Of a stretch of DNA of 13,821 bases, positions 5,281 to 12,824 are shown piece after piece. The stretch comes from Coriobacteriales bacterium (GTDB lineage Bacteria > Actinomycetota > Coriobacteriia > Coriobacteriales > UBA8131). A program made the translations under genes and the position numbers. The notes beneath the pieces were generated by a model. The model searched no databases and had not been told where the DNA came from. It worked only from the letters and a program-made list of their open reading frames with translations. How positions within the stretch are numbered: position 1 is the first letter of the stretch; every line of letters starts with the position of its first letter. Location: NCBI GenBank assembly GCA_031267175.1, contig JAIRZP010000001.1, forward strand, positions 1 to 13,821. The letters run 5' to 3'.

Positions 5281-7797
5281 TCAGCTGAGCGTCACGCGGC
5301 GGGGGAGGTATCTTTTGAGAATGAGGTAGATTTCATCAAGGTTAACGGGTTTGCCGAGGTGGCCGTTCATGCCCGCGTCTATGCAAGCATCGATGTCTTC
5401 CTGAAACACATTGGCAGTCATGGCGATGATAGGCAGAGTGGCCGTGCTCTGGCTCGGCAGGGCTCGGATTTTGCGAGTAGCGTCCAGGCCGTCCATCTCC
5501 GGCATTTGCAGATCCATGAACACGAGGTCGTATCCCCCAGTATTGTTCCTGACCGCTTCGAGGGCCTCAAGGCCATTGGTGGCGATGTCTATCTGGACAC
5601 CGCTGTCTTCCAACAGGGCCAGGACGACCTCGCGGTTTATCTCTATATCTTCAGCCAGCAGTATCCGGTAGGCACTCAGGTCAGGGATCTCGGTGGCGTC
5701 TGCCTCTAGGGCGGCGTGTTGCACGGGCTCTTCGCTTCCCAGGGCATTTCCTTGTGCCGGTGCTGCCGATGTTTCGGACGCGGCAAGAGCGGCCGGTGCT
5801 TCCGGTGCGGTGGGCGTGTCTGCCTCGCCTGATATATCTTCCTGCTCTTCCTCCGGTTCGGCCTCGGCCAGCGTCACGGTAAAGAACACTCGGGAGCCTT
5901 CGTTTATCTCGGACTCTATCCCAATCTGGCCGCCCATCAGCTCTACCAGGCGACGAGAGATGGCCAGACCCAGGCCCGTCCCGCCATACTTGCGATTGGC
6001 ACCGCTCTCAGCCTGCTCAAACGATCCATAGAGATTCTCACGCACAGCCGGATCCATGCCAATGCCGCTGTCCTCTACCTCAAAGCGGAGCTCAACCCCT
6101 TCCGGCTTCGTGCCGACACAGCCAACACGCAGCGAAACAGAGCCCTTGTCCGGAGTGAACTTGACGGCGTTGGACAGCAGATTATTCACTATCTTGGCCA
6201 GGCGCTGCCTGTCGCCCATGAGGAAGGACGGGATGCGCTCGTCCAGCTCAAGGCTGAAGGCGAGATGGTGCGCGTTGATGTTTTGGATGTGATCGTTGAC
6301 CACCGCATCGAGGGCCTGCCTGATATTGAAGGGCGCGTAGTTGAGCCTGAGCTCGTTGGCCTGGATGCTGGACATGTCCAGCACATCGTTGATAATGTCG
6401 AGGAGGTGTGCGGAGGCCTCATCGATATGCCGCAGGCAGTAGTCCTTGCGTGCTACCTCCACACTATCAAGGGCGATGGACGTCATTCCGATGATGGCGT
6501 TCATGGGGGTGCGCATCTCGTGGCTCATGTTTGAGAGGAACTCGCTCTTGGCCTCGCTGGCATACACGGCATGATCCAGGGCCTGCTCGCGCTGTTCGCT
6601 GTACAGCTCGCGGGTTATGGCGTCTTCAAGGTCGAGGGAGGCACTTCTCACCAGCTGGATGTCCTTGTCCGCAAACTCACCGTGGGCCTTAGCAAACTCC
6701 AACGCCAGCACGCCCCACATTTCATTTTGCAGATAGAGCGGAAACCAGATAAAGGCGCGTATTCCTGCCTCCTGCAGCTGTGCGTAGCTTCCATCGGAAT
6801 TCTGCTCGGTATGCGGAATGCTCACGGCAAGGTAGGTATCGGTATCGCCGGGGCTTCTTTCCTGCTCAAAGGCCTCTAACATCAGAGGATACACCAGCGG
6901 GATCTCGCTTTCAATGGCCTGTCTGCTGTTGTTGGTGGCGTCGCTCTCGCTCTGCCAGTAGTGTCGCAGGGGGTTGCCAAGCTCGGGCTCAGAGATATTG
7001 GCGATGTAGGAGCGAAACGCGCCGAGCGAGGTGCCGAGTGTGCTGAGCGTCTCGCTGACCCTGCTGTCAAAGGGCTGCTCGGAACTGAGCTTCTGCGATA
7101 GAGTGATCATGAGCTTCTGCACGCCCACGCTTTCTTCCAATTGGTGCTCCTTGCGTATCTGCAACAGCACGTTGGCGCACGCGGCCAGAATAACGATGGC
7201 GATACACACGAGGAGGATGATGGTGAGGTCGCGGATCTGCGCGTCGGCCTGGACAATGCCTCCGTCGTTGATGCCCACCGCCGCAACCGCTACGACCGTG
7301 CCGGCGGCATTATAGACGGGTGAGTAGGCCATGAGGCCCGAGCTCTCCGCCTCGGGATTCTCCGGGTCGGCCACGACGATCTTCCCGCCCAAGGCCTGCT
7401 CCAGCATCTCGTTTGAGGCAAGGGGTGCGGCAGTGCTGCTTGAGCTGTCTGTGCCCTGGCTGCTGCTGATGAGCGTATGCAGTTCTCCCGAGGGAAGCTG
7501 CCTGATAAAGCTGATCTCGGTGAGATTGTGCAGCGCGGCAAAGGCGCTCAGGCGGCGCTCCAACACAGCAGCTTCTTCGCGGGAAGTACTGCCAGCATCG
7601 CCGATGGCATCGAGTTCATCCGCGGAGACAATCAGCGATGCTGCCTGCGTTTCGGCCACAAGGCGCTCGCTCCGGCTTTGTTCCAGGGCGTCCACGAGTG
7701 CGTGCAGAGAGATGCCTGTGTAGAGCGACAGGGCCAGAACCACGACGGCTGAAACCAGGAACAGAACGAGTGTCAGTTTTGAACGCTTATCAGGCAA
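5281..7797 (-). CDS. Membrane-bound hybrid sensor histidine kinase (Cache-like, GAF, HisKA, HATPase, receiver)
   Basis: An 838-residue sensor that should autophosphorylate and pass phosphate to its own receiver. In order: membrane helix (about 9-31); extracytoplasmic PAS/Cache-like region (32-190, with MAYSPVYNAAGTVVAV) containing a Ser-rich loop; second helix (191-212); GAF-like domain (about 225-395); HisKA with His426 in SNMSHEMRTPMNAIIG; HATPase with the N box around Asn543, DSGIGM (576-581) and YGGTGLGLAIS (604-614); an acidic Ala/Glu-rich linker (about 645-705); receiver with Glu716/Asp717, phosphoacceptor Asp762 in MDLQMPEMDG, Thr794 and Lys816. The start is TTG at 7797 with AGGAGG 4 nt upstream; no ATG lies nearby in frame and a membrane helix follows at once. 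No output domain, Hpt domain or response regulator is next to it, so the partner is elsewhere. The signal is unknown. It converges on mdh. Confidence 0.93.
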   Translation of the reverse strand: MPDKRSKLTLVLFLVSAVVVLALSLYTGISLHALVDALEQSRSERLVAETQAASLIVSADELDAIGDAGSTSREEAAVLERRLSAFAALHNLTEISFIRQLPSGELHTLISSSQGTDSSSSTAAPLASNEMLEQALGGKIVVADPENPEAESSGLMAYSPVYNAAGTVVAVAAVGINDGGIVQADAQIRDLTIILLVCIAIVILAACANVLLQIRKEHQLEESVGVQKLMITLSQKLSSEQPFDSRVSETLSTLGTSLGAFRSYIANISEPELGNPLRHYWQSESDATNNSRQAIESEIPLVYPLMLEAFEQERSPGDTDTYLAVSIPHTEQNSDGSYAQLQEAGIRAFIWFPLYLQNEMWGVLALEFAKAHGEFADKDIQLVRSASLDLEDAITRELYSEQREQALDHAVYASEAKSEFLSNMSHEMRTPMNAIIGMTSIALDSVEVARKDYCLRHIDEASAHLLDIINDVLDMSSIQANELRLNYAPFNIRQALDAVVNDHIQNINAHHLAFSLELDERIPSFLMGDRQRLAKIVNNLLSNAVKFTPDKGSVSLRVGCVGTKPEGVELRFEVEDSGIGMDPAVRENLYGSFEQAESGANRKYGGTGLGLAISRRLVELMGGQIGIESEINEGSRVFFTVTLAEAEPEEEQEDISGEADTPTAPEAPAALAASETSAAPAQGNALGSEEPVQHAALEADATEIPDLSAYRILLAEDIEINREVVLALLEDSGVQIDIATNGLEALEAVRNNTGGYDLVFMDLQMPEMDGLDATRKIRALPSQSTATLPIIAMTANVFQEDIDACIDAGMNGHLGKPVNLDEIYLILKRYLPRRVTLS

Positions 7798-7818
7798 AAG
7801 TCCTCCTGTTTTGAGGCC

Positions 7819-7827
7819 ACTATAACA
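7819..7827 (-). promoter_or_regulatory. Possible extended -10 promoter for the hybrid kinase gene
   Basis: Read on the minus strand, TGTTATAGT matches the extended -10 pattern TGnTATAAT with one change. It lies 21 nt before the TTG start, so the mRNA leader would be very short but would still contain the AGGAGG site. No good -35 box is seen at the right distance, which extended -10 promoters tolerate. GATAAT at 7842-7847 is an alternative -10. Confidence 0.35.
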
Positions 7828-7940
7828 GTCTGACTCTAGCGATTATCAGCGCAAAAACGAGAATCTTCACAAAATCCACACAATTGGCAGCTCTGAGTGG
7901 TCGTTTCTTCAGGTTCCCCGGCCTGCCCCCTGACCGCGTC

Positions 7941-8101
7941 CGTAGGGGACGGCGTCCTCGACGTCCCGAGGCATAACCCCGATGCCACGGCCCCGACACT
8001 ACGCCGGACGCCGTCCTGCCACATGACCCCGACACCAAGCCTCACACCTTCCAGTTACCGGAAACGAGGAGAACGGGATGTCGGGGACGCCGTCCCCTAC
8101 A
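7941..8101. repeat. Inverted pair of REP-like units, GTAGGGGACGGCGTCC type (family B1)
   Basis: Bases 7941-7968 and the reverse complement of 8074-8101 agree at 25 of 28 positions and face each other across 105 bp. The core is a near-palindrome; in the right unit GGGGACG and CGTCCCC (8083-8097) pair around one base. A third, degenerate core (GGACGCCGTCC) is at 8006-8016. Together with the next pair this explains the 404-base gap 7798-8201. Small open frames here look like by-products of the repeats. Confidence 0.75.
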
Positions 8102-8122
8102 GGGTCCCTGTCTCCGTGCCCC

Positions 8123-8205
8123 GTAGGGGGCGATGGCAATCGCCCCGCCTGGCACCCACAAAGGGACGGAACAGGAACAACGGGCGGATTGCCATCCGCC
8201 CCTAC
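8123..8205. repeat. Inverted pair of REP-like hairpins, GTAGGGGCGGATGGCAATCC type (family B2)
   Basis: Unit 8123-8146 has stem GGGGCGAT/ATCGCCCC with loop GGCA. Unit 8182-8205, in opposite orientation, has stem GGGCGGAT/ATCCGCCC. Aligned in the same direction the two 24-nt units differ at four positions, and the changes on the two stem sides compensate each other so both keep a perfect 8-bp stem. The second unit supplies the TAG stop of the ABC exporter gene ending at 8202. It could fold in the 3' end of that mRNA; no T-run follows. Confidence 0.8.
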
Positions 8206-10154
8206 TCCTCCCCTACATCAAACTGGGAGTTATACAGCATCGCATAGAAGCCGCCTTGGGCCAGGAGGTCTTCATGGGAGCCCTGCTCGACGATGTCGCC
8301 TTCGTCGAGCACAAGGATGAGGTCGGCGTTTTTGATGGTGGAGAGACGGTGCGCGATGATGAAGCTCGTGCGGCCTGCCATGAGGTTGTCCATGGCCTTT
8401 TGGATGAGCAGCTCGGTGCGCGTGTCCACCGATGAGGTGGCCTCGTCGAGGATGAGGATGCGGGGGTCGTGGAGCACGGCGCGCGCGATGGTCAGGAGCT
8501 GCTTCTGGCCCTGCGAGATATTGGACGCCTCCTCGTTGACCACCATGCCATAGCTGCCCGGCAGGGTCTGGATGAAGTGGTCGGCCTGGGCTACGGCAGC
8601 GGCGTGGCGGACCTCCTCATCGGTGGCATCAAGCCTGCCAAAGCGGATGTTCTCGGCAATCGTGTCGGAATAGAGCCAGGTATCCTGCAACACCATGCCA
8701 AAGAGGCCGCGCAGGCTCTTGCGCTCGTATTCGCGAATATCGGCACCGTCCACGAGTATGGCACCGCTGTCCACATCGTAGAAGCGCTCGAGCAGCTTGA
8801 CGATGGTGGTCTTGCCGGCACCGGTGGGCCCGACGATGGCAATCTTGGCACCCGGCGCCACGGCAGCGGAGAAGTCCTTGATGATGGTCTTTTCGGGAGT
8901 GTAGCCAAAGCGCACGTGCTCAAAGTCCACCGCGCCCTTGATGCGTGCCGGGTCTGCGACCAGAGCGTCCGTGACATCGGCTGGCACCTCGTCCTCTCCC
9001 AGGAAGGTAAAGACGCGCTCGGCGGCGGCGATGGTCTGCTGGAGGATGTTGGAGATCTGCGCGGCCTGAACGATAGGTTGCTGAAAGTTGCGCATGTACT
9101 GGATAAAGGCCTGAATATTGCCTACCTGCATGCTGCCGCCGATGGCCATCCACGCACCGATGATACACACGAGCACGTAGCCGATATTGCCCACCACGTT
9201 CATCAGCGGCATCATCAGGCCACTGAGGAAGTTGGCCTTCCATGCCGAGGAGAAGAGGATCGTGTTGTTTTCTTCAAACTCCTCCTGGGCGCGCGCCTGC
9301 CCGTTAAAGGCCTGCACGACGCTATGGGCACCAAAATGCTCCTCAACCGAACCATTGACCCGCCCCAGGTACTTCTGCTGATCGCCAAAGTGCCGCTGCG
9401 ACTTGCTCACAATAACGCCGATGATGCCCACGCTGAAGGGCAGGGTGAGAATCGCCGCCAGCGTCATCTGCCACGAGATGGAGAGCATCATGATAATGAC
9501 GCCGATGAGCGTAGCAACCGAGGTGATGATCTGCGTGATGGACTGGCTGAGGCTCTGGTTGATGGCGTCCACGTCGTTGGTGATGTGGCTCATGACATCG
9601 CCCGTGGAGACCTTGTCGTAGTAGGAGAAGGGGAGGCGCAGTATCTTGGCATCGATGTCGCGGCGCATGCGATAGGAAATCTTGTTGGCAACGCCGGCCA
9701 TGATGAAGCCCTGCACAAACTGGAAGAGCGCGGCAACCACGTAGAGCGCGAGCGTCGAGAGCAGTATGGTGCCGATAACATTAAAGTCGGGGCCTGTGCC
9801 CGTGCCGCCAATCTGGGCCATGATGCCCTCAAACAGCTCCGTCGTGGCACCGCCCATGAGTTTGGGGCCAATAATGTTAAACACCGTGGAGGCAATAGCA
9901 AAGAGCGTAACGAATATGAGGGCTATCTTATACGACCCCAGATAGCTGAGGAGTTTGCGGAGCGTACCCTTAAGGTCTTTGGGCTTGTCGCCGCCTATCA
10001 TGCCGCCGAGGGGGCCGCCGGGCCTGCCTCCGTCCATGATTCCGCCACGCGCCGGACCACCAGCGCGGGTGCCGCCTGCGCCGCGCTGCCTGAACCGCTT
10101 GAACCGACCCTCGCGGGCTGGCTGTTTCTGCTTCTCGTTGTTGGTTGCGCTCAA
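8202..10154 (-). CDS. ABC exporter subunit with canonical ATPase residues (TM288-like half)
   Basis: A 650-residue fused membrane/ATPase half-transporter. A basic, Gly/Arg-rich cytoplasmic N-terminus (about 1-57) precedes six predicted membrane helices (about 75-385). The ATPase domain has Walker A GPTGAGKTT (442-450), Q-loop Gln490, signature NISQGQ (545-550, an altered LSGGQ), Walker B LILD with catalytic Glu571, and switch His602. Heterodimeric exporters such as TM287/288, BmrCD and LmrCD pair such a subunit with one lacking the catalytic Glu, and the overlapping upstream gene is exactly that partner. Substrate is unknown; drugs, peptides or lipids are typical for the family. The start is TTG at 10154, since an in-frame TGA lies 9 nt upstream. 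TTG overlaps the stop of the preceding gene as TTGA, implying coupled translation. The stop TAG lies inside a REP-like unit. Confidence 0.93.
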   Translation of the reverse strand: MSATNNEKQKQPAREGRFKRFRQRGAGGTRAGGPARGGIMDGGRPGGPLGGMIGGDKPKDLKGTLRKLLSYLGSYKIALIFVTLFAIASTVFNIIGPKLMGGATTELFEGIMAQIGGTGTGPDFNVIGTILLSTLALYVVAALFQFVQGFIMAGVANKISYRMRRDIDAKILRLPFSYYDKVSTGDVMSHITNDVDAINQSLSQSITQIITSVATLIGVIIMMLSISWQMTLAAILTLPFSVGIIGVIVSKSQRHFGDQQKYLGRVNGSVEEHFGAHSVVQAFNGQARAQEEFEENNTILFSSAWKANFLSGLMMPLMNVVGNIGYVLVCIIGAWMAIGGSMQVGNIQAFIQYMRNFQQPIVQAAQISNILQQTIAAAERVFTFLGEDEVPADVTDALVADPARIKGAVDFEHVRFGYTPEKTIIKDFSAAVAPGAKIAIVGPTGAGKTTIVKLLERFYDVDSGAILVDGADIREYERKSLRGLFGMVLQDTWLYSDTIAENIRFGRLDATDEEVRHAAAVAQADHFIQTLPGSYGMVVNEEASNISQGQKQLLTIARAVLHDPRILILDEATSSVDTRTELLIQKAMDNLMAGRTSFIIAHRLSTIKNADLILVLDEGDIVEQGSHEDLLAQGGFYAMLYNSQFDVGEE

Positions 10155-12703
10155 CTGACATCACCACCCCTCGAGGCCGCGATTTCTTCGGGTGAGAGTT
10201 GCGACTCGGCAATCTCCCGATATGCGGGGCAACTCTGCAGCAACTCTGCGTGAGTCCCGTGGCCGATGACCACGCCCTCATCCAACATATAGATGCTTGC
10301 GGCATCCATGATGGTACCCACGCGCTGGGCAACGATGATGAGGGTGGCGTCGTGCGTATACTCGGCCAGCGCCTTACGGAGCGCGGCGTCGGTAGCAAAG
10401 TCCAAGGCAGAGAAGCTGTCGTCAAAGAGAAAGACCTCGGGCTGTACCGCCAGGGCGCGCGCGATAGCCAGGCGCTGGCGCTGTCCGCCGGAGACGTTGC
10501 TCCCGCCCTGGGCTATGACAAAGTCAAAGCCGGGTGCCAGTGCCGAGGCGGCATCGTCAGCAGCATCAGCAGTAACTGAGGCAGCAAGCTCATCCTGGGG
10601 AGGAGGCGTGGCTTCCCGTTCTGCTACCAGCTCTGCTTCCAACTCCGCAACCTGCTGCCCCTCTTCCCCTTCATCGGGCAAGACCTCGGGGTCGTCGCTG
10701 CCTGCCTCTGCCTGGAGTTTGCTGATGAAGCCCGCGGCCTGGGCTACCTCGGCGGCCTTTTCCACGTCAGCAGGCGGTAGGGCCGGATTGCCATAGGCGA
10801 TGTTCTCGGCGATGCTGCCGCTCATCAACAGGCTTTTCTGCGGCACGTAGCCAATGCGACTCCGCAGGTCATGGGTACTGAGCTCGCGCACGTCCACGCC
10901 GTCAAACAGCACGGTGCCCTCGGTGGCATCATAAAAACGGGGAATGAGGTTGAGGACGCTTGACTTGCCCGAGCCCGTTGAGCCGATGATAGCGGTGGTG
11001 GAGCCTGCCGCGGCCACAAAGTCGATATGCTCCAACGCAGAGCTTTCGGCGCCTTCAAACCGGAAGGACACGCCCTTGAACTCCACCCGTCCTCGTTGCG
11101 CAGCTGGCAGCGTAGCAGGGATCTGAACAGGATGCTCGGGGTCGGTGATGACCGGCTCGGTATCCAGCACCTCAGCGATACGTACGGCGCTCACCGCGGC
11201 GCGTGGCACGAGGATAAAGGCCATGGCAATGAACATGAAGCTCATCACCATCATCATGGCGTACTGCATATAGGCCATCATGTCGCCCACCTGCATCTGG
11301 CTCGCGGCCACCTGCTCGGCACCTATCCAGATAATCAACACGGTGAGGGCGTTCATGAAGATCATCATTATCGGCATCATAAAGACCATGGCCCGTTGTA
11401 TGAACAGGGTGGTGTTGGTGACGTCGGCGTTGGCCTTTTCAAAGCGGGCCTGCTCAAAGCGCTCGCGCGAGAAGGCGCGTATGACCATCTGTCCCATCAG
11501 GGTCTCGCGCGCCACGAGGTTGAGGCGATCGACGAGCTTTTGGATGATCTTGAATTTGGGGAGCACGATGGCCATGAGTATGCCTACCATGCCCAGCATG
11601 AAGATGACCGCCACGCCCATTATCCAGCTCATGCCCACGCTTTTCTGGAGCGCCATGATAACGGCACCCACACCCATGATGGGCGCGTAGCACAGCATGC
11701 GGATGCCCATGGTCACGACCATCTGTATCTGGGTGACGTCATTAGTGGACCGGGTGATAAGGCTGGCGGTGGAGAAGCGGTCAAACTCCGTGTGCGAGAA
11801 CGCCAGCACCTTCTTGAACACGGCACTGCGTAGGTCGCGGGCAATCCCGGCCCCGGCACGGCTGGAGAGCAGCCCTACCAACACGGTCGCCGCGCCGCCC
11901 ACGAGGGTGATAAGCAGCATGATGAGGCCGATACGGAGGATATAGCCGAGCTCGTAGCTGTCCATGGCAACCCCCAACTCCCGATAGAAGTTGCGCGTGA
12001 GCATGGTGGCGCTCTCACCCAGCATCATCGAGTCGGTGGCGGCCGCCTCGGCCCTGAATCCTTCCATGGTGTCTGCGGGAATCAAATTGATGAGCGGCAG
12101 GGCCTGGTAGAGGGCGGAAAAGTCGATGTTCTGCAGGTCTGCTGTCACTTCGCCGCCGCTCTCAGCATTCTCATTACCCTCCTGAGAAGTAGCGAAGGCC
12201 GAGAGATCAGCAGTGCTGTCGGCCCCTGAGCCTGCGCCTGGCGGGAGCGTGATGCCGAGATTCTCCGTACCGTGTGCGGCAAACTCCTGTAACACCTTTA
12301 TCATCGTCCAGGTGGCCTGGCCAAAGGCGGCATCGAGCTCTGCACGGGTGTCGGGAGCAACCCCCTCTTTAAGCACGTAGAAACCTTCAGCCAGAGCGTC
12401 GGGGTACTGCTCACTCCACGGGCGGCCGTTGGGTGCGGTATCGCCAGGCAAAACCCGCGTGTAGTTCTCATCAAAAAGTTCTTTTTGATGGGAGTCCATG
12501 AAGGTCTCCACCAGCTCGTATCCCTCGGAAGAGACTGCCACCGGCGAGCGATCCTCCACACCGCCCTGCTGTATGCCCACATTGACGATATTGCTCATCA
12601 GATTAGGGAGATTGAGATCGCAGAGTGCCTGAACAAAAAGCAAGACAACGGCCAAGGCAATGGCTCCCAGAAAAGGTTTGATAAAACGAGCGAGTCTCAG
12701 CAT
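10151..12703 (-). CDS. ABC exporter subunit with degenerate ATPase residues (TM287-like half)
   Basis: An 850-residue half-transporter. Helix 1 (about 11-28) is followed by an unusually large, probably extracellular segment (about 45-250, polar, with a Ser/Gly/Glu-rich middle) before the other helices (about 255-500). The ATPase domain has Walker A GSTGSGKSS (574-582) and an intact signature VSGGQ (737-741), but Walker B ends FDD: Asp762 replaces the catalytic Glu, and Gln793 replaces the switch His (VAQR). These are hallmarks of the non-hydrolysing partner in heterodimeric exporters. About 60 acidic, Ala/Glu-rich residues (about 663-723) are inserted just before the signature motif. ATG at 12703 is chosen because relatives typically begin MLRLxRFxKP; an in-frame TTG at 12718 lacks a ribosome site. 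It lies 121 nt downstream of a sensor kinase gene and overlaps the next ABC gene by 4 nt. Confidence 0.92.
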   Translation of the reverse strand: MLRLARFIKPFLGAIALAVVLLFVQALCDLNLPNLMSNIVNVGIQQGGVEDRSPVAVSSEGYELVETFMDSHQKELFDENYTRVLPGDTAPNGRPWSEQYPDALAEGFYVLKEGVAPDTRAELDAAFGQATWTMIKVLQEFAAHGTENLGITLPPGAGSGADSTADLSAFATSQEGNENAESGGEVTADLQNIDFSALYQALPLINLIPADTMEGFRAEAAATDSMMLGESATMLTRNFYRELGVAMDSYELGYILRIGLIMLLITLVGGAATVLVGLLSSRAGAGIARDLRSAVFKKVLAFSHTEFDRFSTASLITRSTNDVTQIQMVVTMGIRMLCYAPIMGVGAVIMALQKSVGMSWIMGVAVIFMLGMVGILMAIVLPKFKIIQKLVDRLNLVARETLMGQMVIRAFSRERFEQARFEKANADVTNTTLFIQRAMVFMMPIMMIFMNALTVLIIWIGAEQVAASQMQVGDMMAYMQYAMMMVMSFMFIAMAFILVPRAAVSAVRIAEVLDTEPVITDPEHPVQIPATLPAAQRGRVEFKGVSFRFEGAESSALEHIDFVAAAGSTTAIIGSTGSGKSSVLNLIPRFYDATEGTVLFDGVDVRELSTHDLRSRIGYVPQKSLLMSGSIAENIAYGNPALPPADVEKAAEVAQAAGFISKLQAEAGSDDPEVLPDEGEEGQQVAELEAELVAEREATPPPQDELAASVTADAADDAASALAPGFDFVIAQGGSNVSGGQRQRLAIARALAVQPEVFLFDDSFSALDFATDAALRKALAEYTHDATLIIVAQRVGTIMDAASIYMLDEGVVIGHGTHAELLQSCPAYREIAESQLSPEEIAASRGGDVS

Positions 12704-12755
12704 GCACACAGCTTTCAAGTGGATTTACGCACGGATTCATGCGCAGAGAACAACG

Positions 12756-12772
12756 CTACACTACCGCCTCCT
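12756..12772 (-). other. Strong ribosome binding site followed by a start-stop pair
   Basis: On the minus strand AGGAGG (12772-12767) is followed after 5 nt by GTG (12761-12759) and immediately by TAG (12758-12756). It lies about 55 nt upstream of the exporter ATG at 12703, whose own ribosome site is weak. It may be chance, a relic of a lost gene start, or a ribosome-holding leader element. Confidence 0.35.
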
Positions 12773-12786
12773 GTGCAGCGTGATGC

Positions 12787-12814
12787 GTAACCAAACAGAT
12801 TACAAAACTTTACA
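12787..12814 (-). promoter_or_regulatory. AT-rich direct repeats upstream of the exporter operon, possible regulator site
   Basis: On the minus strand TGTAAAG (12814-12808), TGTAATC (12804-12798) and the weaker TTGGTTAC (12794-12787) recur at about 10-nt steps in an AT-rich patch that stands out from the GC-rich surroundings. OmpR-type regulators often bind tandem direct repeats about one helical turn apart, and the adjacent kinase is of the class that pairs with them. A promoter for the ABC genes could lie here, but no convincing -35/-10 pair was found. Confidence 0.3.
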
Positions 12815-12824
12815 GTACCAATTG

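Noticed and set aside
7820..8045. Small minus-strand open frames of about 70 codons upstream of the hybrid kinase
   Set aside because: They read through the REP-like units, have Gly/Arg-rich composition and no supporting ribosome site or similarity.
7941..8205. CRISPR array
   Set aside because: Units are in opposite orientations, belong to two families and are unevenly spaced, which does not fit direct repeats with regular spacers.
8469..10253. A 594-codon open frame on the plus strand, antisense to the ABC exporter gene
   Set aside because: It lies almost wholly opposite a clear ABC gene, its His/Asp-rich product resembles no known fold, and long antisense frames are expected in GC-rich genes.
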